Shown here in pieces: positions 24,516-37,575 of a stretch of 64,000 nucleotides of DNA. Origin of the DNA: Phaseolus vulgaris (taxonomy: Eukaryota; Streptophyta; Magnoliopsida; Fabales; Fabaceae); NCBI RefSeq assembly GCF_000499845.2, contig NC_023759.2, forward strand, positions 46,470,672 through 46,534,671. The letters are read 5' to 3'. The notes beneath the pieces are model-generated. The model worked only from the letters and a program-made list of their open reading frames with translations. It searched no databases and was not told the origin of the DNA. The position numbers were made by a program, and so were the translations under genes. Positions within the stretch are counted from its first letter, which is position 1. The number at the start of each line of letters is the position of its first letter.

Positions 24516-26690
24516 ATAAATGATTGAGAATAAAAGTTTAAGATATATTTATTAGGAAGTAATGAAAGTAAATGTTTTTTAAACTCTAACTTATCCTTTT
24601 ATTATATATGTTTATCAATTACATGAAAATAAGGAATGATATATGGAAAGCCTCAACAAAAATAAACTTATAAATAATATATATATATATATAATTAATT
24701 GTTGTTTATTCTGACATATATCATGTGTTGCGTTTGTGTGGAATCCAGTTTTATTTTAAAAATAAATGAAGAAGAAAGCATTCTACAATTCAAAGTGAAA
24801 AAGAAAGCATTCTACAATTCAAAGTAAAAAAGAAAGCATTCTACAATTAAAAGCAAAAAAGAAAGCATTCTACAATTCAAAGTACAAAAGAAAAGAAGAA
24901 AGAAGAGAGTTGTGAATAGCATTAATCTGGTTTGGAACTGTTGATCACCAAACACTCACCTAACCCAATATGCTAATTTTCTTAGTAGTAGTTAGCTACT
25001 TAATTTCTTTGACGAATAGATATTAACAATCAATGACCAGAGTCAAAAATTTTGTTTTATGTGACCATGGTTTATATATATAATTTTTTTATTTTCAAAC
25101 TCCTGTGAGCATATGGTTTCTGATTAAATTTGATATATTTATAACTACGTTGTTTTACTCGATACATCTTTTGTATATATAATTATTTTACACTTATATT
25201 TATCATAATTATTTCACTCTTACAATTCTATTTATATTTCTAAGTAATTTACCTCCTTGGCCAATGTATCATGTCATATACTATTCACTATTTATTTTAA
25301 TTACCATTATCGCTCTTTTTATTTTTAAAAAAAATAAAAACACAAACTGTTATTAATAACACAATAGTTTTGAGCGTGTAACACAACACCTTCATGTAAA
25401 ACTTCATGCATAACAATGAAGAGTTTACAATTTTAAGAGTATTTTAAAAAATATATATATATATATATATATATATTATTTTACCAAATTGATATTTTTA
25501 TTAAAATATTCAGTCACCTATATTATAATTTTTTTTATTATTAAAAGTGTTTAATATATCAAAATTACAAAAAAAAAATTAAACTTTTAAATTACATGTT
25601 TTTTTTTGGCAAAACGTTAAACACCAAGAAAAATAATTATGATTATTAAATTTTTGCAGGCCCTATAAATGTGTAGTACTTCACAGTCACTGGAATTTTC
25701 CACACAAGAAACCCAAACGCCTGTGGTAGTTGCCTTTAATTTGCATATAGAGATAGTTACTAACATCAAGTAAAAGCATTTCTGACCAAAAAATATCACA
25801 TAAAATTAGTTGGAACCACTTAATGAATTCAGATCATATAAATTTTCTCATTTAAACATGTGAGACAAATATATGAATTATCGTTTTCATTTCATTCAAT
25901 ACTTTGGCAAAAGTCAAACATACAGATTTGGATTTTATATTATGATATCTTATTTTAAAAAATTAAAATTTAGTATCTATATTAACTTTAATTTTATATA
26001 TTCATTTAACTAAAATATATGTATTATTATTTTTTATTTAATATATGTAAGTTATAATTAAAACTATATGTATTCTGTATTAATAAATAAGGAGAATACA
26101 ATTTTTAAAGTAATTAATAATAAAGATTTATTCAATATTTAAAATAATTATTTTTATTATTCTGTATAATTATGTTAAAATTGTCTTATAATTAAGGAAA
26201 TAATTATTAATTCCATATTGCATTTGTATCCTTCTCTGAAAAAAATCTATAATTTTTATTTCTTTGAGTTTAGTTCTGTCACCAAAAAGTCAAACACATA
26301 TTATCAATTTATTCGAGATACATTTATTAGATAGTTGATTTGAATTGTTTTAAAAAAATCCTTAAAAATTAGGTTCAGAAAATGAGATATGGAAAAAAAT
26401 TATATTTAGATAGTAATAGTATAGTTAACTATATTTAAATATGAACTCATATTACATATTTAATGCTATCGAAACTAAAGTCAAATTTTAGCTCATTGAT
26501 ATTAAATTCAAATCTTAAATATGAATTTATATTACATATTTCTGTAGTTTTACTCAGTTAAAATAATTTTGTCTCCAACTATAATAAAAATGTTTAGATA
26601 TAGTTTATTATCCAACGACGCAACATATTGAAAGTACAAGAGACGGTTTTTAACTGAAAGAGTCTTAAATCGTTATCTTTTTTAAATGCT
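24516..26690. other. AT-rich spacer upstream of the methyltransferase
   Basis: No gene is seen. It holds the 29-bp tandem array at 24774-24889 and an AT run at 25451-25476. The rest is AT-rich low-complexity sequence. Confidence 0.6.
24774..24889. repeat. Four tandem copies of a 29-bp unit
   Basis: Unit GAAAGCATTCTACAATTCAA followed by AGTGAAAAA, starting at 24774, 24803, 24832 and 24861. The copies differ by one to three bases. Confidence 0.93.
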
Positions 26691-26692
26691 TG

Positions 26693-29084
26693 ATGGGTTT
26701 TGCACAAGCTTTCCCTGTAACTTACACTAATATACTTCCCTCACTCCTATGCAATTCTAAGAGGAAACTCTGTGTTTCTACTGCAAAATTCAACCCAGAC
26801 AATGACCCATTACTCCTTTCTGCTACTGCTTCTGCTTCTCTTCGTTACCACGAATCTCTTCGACCAGGCAAATTACCCCATCTCTCCCTTTCATTCCATT
26901 ATACTCAATCTAGGAAATTCTATCTCATTTAGACATTTCATCGAGCATTTCAAAGGCCTTGATGAATAATGATAATGTATGAGTGTGGTTGACTTTTCTT
27001 GCTTCAAAGTACAAAAACCTTTATATTTATACAGAATGGTCCAATAAATGGTAGCTGTAGGTTCATCGTGCTAAGCTAGCATTTTTTTGCCACCATTCGA
27101 AGTAGGTTGTTTGAGTTCACTGTTGGGAAAAAGATTGGTGGACATCAAATGCTTCTTAACATCGAGAGAGGAAAAAAGAGAAGAGAAATGTAGTTATGAT
27201 AGGTGCTATGATCTGATGAGAAGAAAGAGATAGAGAGAAATAATAGGTATTGATGGTGTGTTTGATTTAGGAAGGTGTGTATGTATCATTACTTCTCTAT
27301 GTGTGTGTGTGGGGGGGGGGGGGGGAATAATAAAGTAATGCTATTTAGATGCTGCATTTTGTCATGTCACTACAAGATCAACATGTCTCATAGTATCACT
27401 TCTCTGCAAGTGCAGAGCCTCTGTTTCTAGACCCATATGCTGGTTGTTTTGTCCCTGATAATACTCCCGAGGATGTGATTCAGGACTTGCATCCCTACTG
27501 TCTTGCAGCCAAGTTCATTGATGATAAGCTGCTTCATACAGTTAGTCTTATTGATGGACTAAAGCAGGTACTTGCTTACTGTATGTATGTTTATGAGAAT
27601 AATCCTATATCCACTTAAATTACTATTTTTCATTAAGTACTTAGGTAGCTATTTGGATTATATTGCATAGTTTGATAATTTTCCTTACTTGCAGCTAGTT
27701 TTTTTGACTGATGGCATGGATACACGCCCATACAGACTTCAGTTGCCCACTTCGACCATAATATTTGACATATCTCCTGAAATTGTATTTAAATTTGCAG
27801 CTGAGAAGCTTAAAGGTGACATTTGTTGATTTAGTGGACGATAATCTTTTAAACATATATCATTGTCAAATCTAAATATTATTGGGCAAAGTTTATTATA
27901 GGGACAATAGTGTGAGCCTAAAACCTGGTAAGTACACATGCAAACTAGATGGATCAGGATTAGGATTCTCTTAGTCAGGTAAGTATTTTCAAATGATTAC
28001 AGCATACGAAGGGAAAGGTAGACACAAAGTATCTCAATATGTGCTATGAAATATTTGTCTAGTTCTCTTTCATTAAGGGAAAAGCTTAGGAAAAATCCAA
28101 ATCCAATTGGAAACTGTTGTGTATAGACTACAACGTTCTTATCATAAATTCAACAAAACCAGTTGCTTGGTTAAAAGAGTTGTGCCTCACAAAAATCTGT
28201 AAATAAGGATGTAAGAGTTTGTCTTTATTTTGTATTGTGCGTTCACTATGAGAACAACATCTAATGGTTTCTTTTTTTAAAGCTTCAGATGCTGGGGCGA
28301 AGATGCCCAAAGGTTGCATATTCTATCACATTCCACTGGAATCATCTGACATGGAGCAGGCTATGCAATTTAAGGGCTACAGTGGTAGTAGACCAAGCAT
28401 ATGGGTCCTACAGGTGATTAATCCTATCATTTTTCTTCCAATTAGTAAACTCTAGAAATCAAAAGCAAAGTTAGTATTGGAGTAAGAGGGAGTCTTTGCT
28501 TGAGATGTTAGTCACGTGGGTTTATTCCTGCTCAGGGATTTCCAATGATGACACTGGCAAATTTTGAAGAGGTTTTGTCAATGATTGGCAGTTTGGCCAT
28601 GAAGGGATCCCTTTTTTTGGGAGAGCTTCCCGCCTGCTTAGCTGAGACAGACACAGAAATCAAGGTTTGTGCACAGTTAATTTAATTAATTCATTAAAAT
28701 AATTTTCTCTCCATGAAAAAGAAAGCAAAAAGAGAATCTTTTATTGTGTCTTGCACAGTCCAATATAAGGCAAAGAGTGGATAAACTATTCATGAGCAAC
28801 GGATTTCGGGTGGAAATTATCAACTATGAAGGGATTGCAGAGAGTTATGGAAAAGATTTTGCATCAGGGCACAATAATAGTATATTGTTTGCTGCAGAAC
28901 AGCTGTTACATTCTGATGATCAGGTGAGGCACTTTGTATTCAGATTTACATGGTATAGCACAGTAGTGTGTATAAAGCATAATAACTTAATAAGGCACTG
29001 ATATTATGGCAGATGGAATCATGGAGACAAGAATTTCAAAGGATAGAGGATGACGGAGACGAAGATGGTTTTGAAGAGTTATAG
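26693..29084 (+). CDS. SAM-dependent methyltransferase of the LCMT/Ppm1 family, probably plastid
   Basis: Exons 26693-26867, 27416-27567, 27695-27815, 28283-28413, 28536-28664, 28759-28923, 29013-29084 give 314 residues with every join in frame. The SAM-binding motif of leucine-carboxyl-methyltransferase-type enzymes appears as LTDGMDTRPYRL (about residues 113-124), followed by IIFDISPE. EPLFLDPYAGCF and the C-terminal IEDDGDEDGFEEL are family features as I recall them. The first 50-60 residues are rich in Ser, Thr and Leu, poor in acidic residues at the start and contain a KRK cluster, which fits a plastid transit peptide (inference). The methyl acceptor is unknown; true LCMT1 methylates PP2A, but this plant subgroup is divergent. 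The start is the first in-frame ATG after a stop at 26666. Intron 1 starts GC rather than GT. The gene looks intact. Confidence 0.85.
26868..27415 (+). other. GC-AG intron in the methyltransferase gene
   Basis: Exon 1 ends CGACCAG and the intron begins GCAAAT. The acceptor is TGCAG before AGCCTCTG. This joins RP to EPLFLDPYAGC in frame. No GT donor nearby preserves both the frame and the residues RYHESLRP. The intron contains a (GT)5-G15 tract at 27301-27325. Confidence 0.75.
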
Positions 29085-30517
29085 ACGAGAATATGAGCTT
29101 AACCTCAGCCTCATTAGCCTCAAAAGGATACTTCTACTGCTACAAGGGTCTGAACCTCGAGGCATTATCCTCCATACAATTGATGCTATGCTTGTATATC
29201 TTTGAAAGAGTGTTCAGTTATGAACTAAAGTCTAATACAGTTTCACTGAACTTATTTAAGTTGAATAAAAATATTATATAAAAAATATTGTTGGCATGAA
29301 AGCTTTGAACTCTCGGGTAACATTAGTACAATGGATAGATGTTATTCTAAAGTTGTTAAAAAGTGTTTTTATATACCGCGCGAAAAACTTCTCATATGGT
29401 CGTTGTCGAAGTACTCAAAATATACTCACTTTAATTAGAATACGTTCAAAGACCGAGTATTTAAACAAGAAAAATGTTTCTACTTCGTCTCATAAAAAGG
29501 GAAAAAAAGCAAGAAAAATGTTGATGTATTTTCATGAAAAATAATAATACATTTTCCAATACACTATTATTAGATATATTTTATATTATATAAATTCTAT
29601 GAGTCGAGGGATATTATCAACAAAACAATGAATTATGTATAAATGATAATAGAAGTTAAATGCCACACTAGAGTACATCTTTAGTGAAAAAAAAGCTAGA
29701 CAACTTAAGGGGATTTAACAAATTAAAATAATAAATTTGACAGTTTCTACTATGTATGGATAGTGACACGGACACAAAGATACGTATAATCTTTAAAATG
29801 TAAGACACAAAAACACGGATCTATATATTATATAATTTTGAATTGTATAAATTAAAAATAAATATTTATGTACAAAAGTATCTTTCAGATTCTTTTGGAA
29901 GCAGGAAGATATTTTTCATGACGTTTAAAAGAATTTATTCCTTATTTTTATAATCATAATAAAAATGTATACAATAAATTTGAGTTTTTAGAAAAGTATT
30001 ATATTTATACCTTTTAAAATTGTGTTAGAATCGTACTGAAATTTTTAAAAATCCAACAAATATTTTTTGAATTGAACACTTCAATAAGTGTCCTACGAGT
30101 GTCCGACACGGATACGTGTGTCCGACACGGATACGTCATTTAAGAGAAATGTTTGAACCTCATAGGTTTATAGAGAAAAACGTGTCAGAGATAAATATAT
30201 TTTTTCCAGTACCTTAGGAGAATACCTATTTGATATATATCGGGCACAAAATAGAAAAAATGACATTTCCGTTGGTGTGAAAATAATAAACACTAACCGG
30301 ACAATGATAATATTTAAGGGGAAACACCCCCACAAAATACAACACTATTCTTCTATTTCTTCTATCACTACCCTTCCTTGCACGCCATAAGCTTCCGTAG
30401 CTCCTAAATTCTCCACCTTTTTCTTTTAACCTGCAAAAATGTTTATTGTCTTTCTCCAAAAGAAAGACAAAACTGAGAATATTTGAATAAATGGATCAGA
30501 ACCAAAACTCCTGTCTA
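29085..30517. other. Convergent spacer between the methyltransferase and UTP14
   Basis: 3' regions of two convergent genes. It holds one copy of a dispersed repeat at 29765-30165. No gene is seen; the short open frames at 29093-29544 have no recognisable content. Confidence 0.65.
29765..30165 (+). repeat. Dispersed repeat, copy A
   Basis: Same family and orientation as 52852-53208. Shared landmarks in order include AAATAAATATTTATGT, AAAAGAATTTATTCCTTATT, CATAATAAAAAT, AATTGAACACTTCA and GTCATTTAAGAGAA. This copy has GACACGGACAC near its start and two GTGTCCGACACGGATACG words near its end (30099 and 30118), which copy B lacks. It is non-coding, and the element class is unknown. Confidence 0.8.
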
Positions 30518-33500
30518 TTATTTTTTTCCTCCCACTTTCGCCTTTTTCATGGGTTTACCACTATTTTTCTTAAGCTTTCGCTTATCACCACTTCGTTGTT
30601 CTGATTTTTCATGAGGATTCACGTCTTCAAACTCCACTGGTTTTATAATAACACCTGGTTTCTTCACCACCTGCATATGGAACATTTGTTTACAAGATGG
30701 CTACAAAAAATACATTCATCTTAAAGTATTTTTCCTAAATGGGGTATCACTTAGAAAAAAGATAAGAACCTACTAAAACGCACAACAGTATCCAATAAAC
30801 AAAGGTATTTCCTTCACCAAGGGTAAGCACATCAACATAATATTTTTAATTACTTTAGACAAGAAGCTGTCTACAGCGTGATTATTTCCGACACAGGAAA
30901 AGTTCAAGGATAGAAAGTTTGCCAATTAAGTACTTACTTCTGGTCGGTTAAGAAGACCAATTGCAGATGCTGGATTAAATTCAGGTCCGATGGGCACACG
31001 CATGCTCTGTTCAAACACCTCTTTCGAAGTAAACGGGAAAGGCAAAGATTTAGTATGAAGTTTCTCAGCCTGCGATATCCAAAAGGAAGTACAGAATTAA
31101 AACCAACACAAAATAATTGACAGAGAAAATATAACTGTTGATACAGTAAATAATAGGCACGGAACTGTTCAGCATACACTGGAGCACGAGGCAGTTGGCA
31201 ACATTGATCGAGCCACAGTTACAAAACTAGAATTCGAGCATGAATATATACTGAAAATAATTTTTAACCAGGATAATAGCAAATAATAAAGGCAGGAGTT
31301 TTAAAAAATGAGGTCGGAATGAATAATTTACTACTACTAATACTAATGACAATATCTATTAATAATATTCCTGTTGATACAAGTCAAAATGAGGATAATT
31401 GCCATTGCAACACCAATATTATATGACAAATCCAAATAACTCCACAAATTTCTAATATGAAAAATTGTTGCATGCATTGAAAAGAATACGGAAGGAAGGT
31501 TCAAAACCTTGTATATAATGACACTAACCTTCTTATCTATCTTCTCAGATATAATCACGTTTTTTAGCCGAGCATCCTTCCTCTTTTTGAGGGCCTCTGC
31601 CCTTTTTTTCTGGGCATCTTCATGTTTTTTCAGCATCCAAGATGGTAAGCCTTTCTTTTCCTGTATATGTGTCCACTGGCCCCAGCCAGGAAGTAACAGA
31701 GGCTTTTCTTGCTCGGGATTTTCTTCCTCGAGGATCTCCTGCTTGTCCTTTTCAAAATCACCTTCTACATCATCCCCTGCAAAAGCTTGCCGAATGAGCT
31801 CCTCTTGAGAAGGAAGTTCATAAGGCACTTTAGAAACAGAAGACAGAATTCCATCCACCATCTGCCCTTCACTATCGGTATCACTATCCTCTCCAATTTC
31901 CTTTTCAGTATCCTTCGACATAAAAGGATAAAATGTAAGGCTAAACCAACAACACGCTTTATACTTGTAACAGAATAGAAAGAACTTATACTTTTTTATT
32001 TTGCCTAGCTGGCCCTGTAAGTTTTGGAGACTTCTTTATACTTGTGCTTTCATTTTTGTTCTTTGCCTGCTTATCATAAATATGTCAGTGCAACAGAACA
32101 GTCACTTCATAAATGGAAGATATTTTTCTTTAACAAAACAAATAAAACAAAAACAATATATTAAAAGTACTTGAACCTTTTTCCATGTATCTGACACAAA
32201 TATGGAAACTTCACATGTAGTTTTAGGCCCAGGGTTTTCAACAATATCATCAATGTTCTGTGAACAAAAAGTGCATTAAATGTATCACATCCATTGAGTA
32301 AGACATTAACATAAGAAAAAAGACAAAATAAGATTTCATTCACCTTAAAAAATGATTCCTGGTGAGTATCAGTGTCTTCTTGAGTTACAACCGAATCCTT
32401 GTTATGCAAAAGGTCACTTCCCGTATTCTCCATGTTGCCGCTTTTGCTGTTTTCCAAGTCATCCTCGCTATCACTGCCACCATAGCCGTTATCTAATTTT
32501 ACTGCAATACTGGTATCAGATATCTGAGCTTTGGCTGGTCCAAATACTCTTCTACCACTGGCAGAAGCAGCTTTTGGATCTTTCAAGCCACCAGAATTCT
32601 CCAGTTTCTTCAGGGAATCTTCATATTCTTGGAAAGCAAGGTTAGCTTCTTCAACAGCTGCCTCTTTCCTTTTCTCCAATCCGCGCCTCTACATCAGAAC
32701 AGATCAAGGGAAGACCACAAATCAATAAGAAAAACTACGAATTCCAATCTCTATATTGGATACTAAAGAGAATACTTAAAAACAAAATTAACATAAAGCA
32801 AAGATAATAATTCATTCAACAAGATAATTCACGTGAAAATAATTGAGTATTTATCACAGTCTTCTCAGGATTAAGAATAAGAATAACATTTACACAGAAA
32901 TTTCCTTCAGGGAGAGAGAGAAAAGGAAGAGAGAAGGAATGGATAATACCATAAAAGGCAAAGAAAGCAATCCTGATTTGGGAACTTCATCCTCTTCCTC
33001 CAACACTTTCATAGTTTTATCTTTAGCTTTTCCCAAAAGCTTGTAAGCCCTCTCCTGATCAGAACCAACAGAGTTCTCATCTTCATCCTCATCACTGGTA
33101 TCTTCACTGCTACTGCTGCTATCCTTCATAGAGTGCATTTTTCTAGTCAATTCAGCATGTCTTTGATGTTGTTCAGCTATAGCAGCACGAGTTCCTTCAT
33201 CTTGGCTATTTAAGCCTCGCTGTATAATTCGCTTAGCCCACCGATTCTGGTTTTTGTGCTTTAGTGTCATGCGTTCCTGTACCAAGTTGAAATTTGAAGT
33301 GAGAAAGGGATTGATAGAAACAATTTTCCTGTTTTAGTCATGAAGATACAATATATCTCAGTAAACAGTGTTTGTTAAACAAAATTTCTTGAGCTATTAT
33401 TTCTTCATGAATGATGATATACCTCGGCCCTTTCACGCTCTCGTTTAATGGCATATTCTTCAGCAGCTTCAGGGTCCATTTGTATCTGAGAAGCTTCTGC

Positions 33501-35292
33501 CTTTAACCTATCTTTCTTCAACAACCGATGAAATGTTCTGGACTTGATCTTTTTAATATGCTTTGCCTTCATTTCATGACGAAAAAGAAGGCTCCGCATT
33601 TTAGCAATCCGGTTTTGCCTATCCTTCTCATCTTCAATAGACACCTATTAGACATAATAGATCACATAAAACAATTGAAAAGGAGCAGTCTACCAATAAT
33701 TTCATGCCATATGCATTAAAAACATGGGTTAAGAAGAATACTCAGTAAACAGACCTTCAAAGATGTAAGAGCGCTCATTTTATTCTTAAACTCCAACAGG
33801 CACACATGGAAACATTGTATGGTACTTGGAAGTTAAAACTAAAACTGGGATAACATCACTCAAGCTGAGACTTGGGATTTTGTTTACCACCATGAAGCTG
33901 CCAGAATCATAAAGGTGTTTTATTTCAGCTCATGTAGCATGCTTGGCAGGAACGCATGTTTGGAATCTTACTAAATGAATTTTATTCTATTCATCCAAGT
34001 TATTAGACTTTTCAACATGGTACAATAAGAAGGTGAAATAATAGGAATATTGAAAGAGGTGAGATTGATTAAAAAATGATAACTTATTGTGGACTTTTAT
34101 GAACAAGCCTGATCCAAGTCTACAGCGTAGGGAGAGTGACAATATTTGTGGGATTGAGAAAGATGTTGCTGCTGGTCATTCCAAAATGTCTTGTGCTCAT
34201 CTCACCTTATATATAATACAACCTTATTTATGTACATCACTGAAACAAATCCCCTCGTCGCCTCCACTCACACAAAAAAATCAGTTCAGTCATGAAAAAA
34301 TGCCATTTAATTTCATGCCCGGCTTTTTCTGTTGTTGTAATAAGCAGAAAAAAATCTTATTTGAAGAATCAAAATGTATATCCAAGCACTTTAATGTAAC
34401 AAATAAATTTGAGTTTGACTGTTCGAAAATATAATGCTTCTAAGTATGCCAAACCACCACTGAGTCAACTTCACCAATTACTAGTCAAGGCATTTCCACA
34501 TTGATATCATACAAAAGAAAAGGAAAAAAGAGAGAATCAGAAAAGGGAAAGTTAAAGCATTCCATGATCAACTACTACCAGTAATGTCAGATTCAATTAT
34601 TAACTAATATATTAAAAGCATTCATACCTTGTTCATTTCAAGAAGCTTAGAACCATCCTTTTCATGGGCTTCCGTAACTTCATCATCATAAACTAGTGCA
34701 GCCATTTTCTTCTCAAATTCAGTTCTGGGTTCAAACTCAGAAGCTATTGCTCCTACAGTTGAAAATCCTAGATTTACATTTTCACCAAAGAAAATAGTTG
34801 ATGCCTCTCTATTTCTCTGAATAATATGCTGCCACTTGGTGACATCTTTCTTTGATACTTCATAGGCTGCTGTCCTCTCTACCTTTGCTTGAATTGCCTT
34901 TGAAAGTGGTGCATGTACGGTTCTATCATTCTTCATAATTTGAAGCTCTCTCTTCCTAAGTTTTCCATAGGTAGGCTTTTCACTAAGAGAATTCAGTAGG
35001 TCCTCTACGCTAATGTGTGCATCACCTTCCAAAACATCACGACTAGGGTTATATTCAGACTCTGGATATAGCTCAGGGATCAGAGAGTCATTCTTCATCT
35101 TCTTTTTCTTCTTATTCTCTGCATTGGGATTTTAAGGGGTAAAACATATCCTTAATCTGAAAACACAACAGAAAGAGAGAAACAACAGGAGGACCCTCTC
35201 TATATAGCATTCATGTACAAAAAATTGGTTTGGTGTTCCTTCCACATATTGCAAAAAATTAGAGCATATGTAGCACACACTACACAGACACA

Positions 35293-35332
<40 letters not shown>

Positions 35333-37052
35333 GAACAACATTATGAATTATTTGAATATTCAAAACTGATATTTTCTCACATGACTTCATTTCAACTCAT
35401 ATTATGCCATTTAAAGTACGAGTACATTTCAACAAGTATATTGCATATTAGTGGATCTCCAAATTATTTAATATTTGGTAGAAATTATCGTTGGTACTTT
35501 ATCATATAATTCACACATGGATAAAATTCAACATTTGTATAAAGGCTATTAAATGTGCCAATGTTAAAAACTATAATGCAATATTAAAAATTTCATCACA
35601 AGCATCTCTAATAACTAATTATATTCTCTAACTTTTGGAGAAGAAATTGACAGCATGCCTCTAAGTTCTAACATAAATAAATAACCGGTAACAGAAAAGC
35701 TTAGCAGCAATTTTCTTACCTTCAAAAGCCTCACTAGGCATACCAGTAATTGCTTGTAGCATCCTTGCATGCCTCCCATCATCATCTTCTCCAGACTCAT
35801 CACTTTGAACATTTGCATCCCTCTTTGTCCCACTGTAATCATTCTCGTCACTTTCATCATCTGATTGCACGTCCTCATCCTAAAAATACCATTGAAGACA
35901 TGAATGACAATTATCTGGTACAAACAGGATAAGTTAAATGTAAATTTAAAAATTAATGAGCCAATCCAGACCAAATGTAATATTCCAAATGTATTTGAAT
36001 ATAAATCAGGGATGTGAGACTTCAGCAAATTTCATAAGGCATTCAAAAGATCATCACAGGTAACACATTAAATTTTGTGTTTTTACACTTTACAACACTA
36101 GTAAGTTGAACATCTGCCAGACTGTATACACACTCGTTTGATCTAATAATTAAGTTCATGTTTGTAAAATTAGTCTGTACAAGGTGTTGCAACTTGCAAG
36201 TCTCAAATGCTTTCTCCATTAGACCTAGGATGCCACATGTATTTTGTTTGTTGGGTTGGGTGTACTAAAATTTTCTAGAAACTGCAGTGGCCAGTATTAA
36301 ACGAGGATTGCAGGCATTGCGAGGAAAAATGCACACACGAAACTACGAAGGGATGATAAAACACAAAGGGGAGAAAAAACCTTCTAGTTACCAAGTTGAA
36401 AGGACTGTTTCACATTCCATGGCATGAACACCATTTGGAGCAGAAGGAAAAAGCTAAAAAATTAAATTAGAAGGAATGGATTCCATCAATTTATATTATC
36501 TTCCATTATTTATTTTTTAATCCAAACAATGGATCTTCAACATGGTCCATTCCATTCCCTTCTCTTTCATCTCCTTCCATCAATCCAAACTACCTTTAAT
36601 TACCTTTAATAAAAAAAACATCACATAATAGAAAACAGTTTTCAATATCAAAAACTGAAAAGGGAATCAAACGGGCCTAATATGATAAGCATTTAAACAA
36701 GTTAACAACAGGAACAATATAAAGAATTTATACGACATTACTGTTAAAAAAAGGTAAAGAAAAGAGAAACCTCAATTTCTTCGGAAAGGTCATTGTCAAC
36801 GGAAACAGGGTCGTAACGCTTATTTTTTCTAGACTCCTCCTCGGCCCTTTCTTCCTCGTATTCGTAAAGGTTCTTGTCGTCATCGGAATCGGAATCCACA
36901 CTTTCTAAGTGAGTGGTAGGGTTTAAACGATCAAGGTGCTTTTGCAAAGAAGAGGGCAAACGAGGAGCAGTCTTTTGCCGTTTTGAATTTTGCTTACTCT
37001 TCTTCGACTTCTGACTTCTCCGGCGACCTCCGTCCCTCTCTTTCAGCTTCAT
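30518..37052 (-). CDS. U3 snoRNP-associated protein UTP14
   Basis: A small-subunit processome factor. In yeast, Utp14 binds and activates the helicase Dhr1, which removes U3 snoRNA from pre-18S rRNA; it acts in the nucleolus. Exons in gene order: 37052-36771, 35879-35720, 35118-34628, 33644-33423, 33276-32950, 32688-32344, 32257-32177, 32066-31992, 31912-31529, 31069-30938, 30670-30518, giving 883 residues, near the usual plant length, with all joins in frame. The N-terminus is very basic (KKSKQNSKRQK) and followed by acidic tracts. The middle holds the conserved basic block KIKSRTFHRLLKKDRLKA and an EERMTLKHKN..WAKRI stretch. The C-terminal half has PGWGQW at about 736-741 and ends in a Lys-rich tail (KPMKKAKVGGKK). 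Ser/Asp/Glu-rich linkers look like CK2 sites. The promoter has a GGCCCAT element. The gene appears intact. Confidence 0.94.
35296..35330. repeat. (AT)n microsatellite in UTP14 intron 2
   Basis: About 17 AT units between exons 2 and 3 of UTP14. Confidence 0.9.
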
Positions 37053-37153
37053 GGTTGCGGCTGCTTTGTGTTTTGGTTTCAGAGCACTCGCACTTTCCCT
37101 GCACCCACTGATCCACTAGTTTTGTTGTAGTACTTTGTTTGATCTCTTTTGCT

Positions 37154-37160
37154 ATGGGCC
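37154..37160 (-). promoter_or_regulatory. GGCCCAT (site II-type) element upstream of UTP14
   Basis: On the minus strand GGCCCAT lies about 105 bp before the UTP14 ATG. GGCCCA/TGGGCC elements are bound by TCP factors and are common before plant ribosome-biogenesis genes, which agrees with the gene's role. Confidence 0.5.
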
Positions 37161-37164
37161 TGAT

Positions 37165-37521
37165 AATCTCCAAGGTCCACCCACTGTCAGGCCTAACTAT
37201 TATGTCTTTTTTTGCACCACTCGCCTACTTTCATGAAACTTAAACCTACACTTGAAATAACAAAAATATACCTTTAAATAGAAGAGGATGTGAAATAACA
37301 AAAATATCTTTAAATAGAATAAGAGATATAGATAAAAATATTTCTGATTTTCATATTTTATTTTCTGTAATTTTTGTTTAAAACGTATTTTTAATATTTC
37401 AGAATTATTTTTTTAAAATCAGATTTCATTATTTTTTAATGTTCAAGTTTTATTTCAGGATTTCATTTTCATAACACAACAATCTATTTCAGGTTTAGTT
37501 TTATAAAATATATTTTTTTAA

Positions 37522-37575
<54 letters not shown>

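Noticed and set aside
34087..34434. 115-codon plus-strand frame
   Set aside because: It lies within a UTP14 intron, on the opposite strand, with no recognisable domain.
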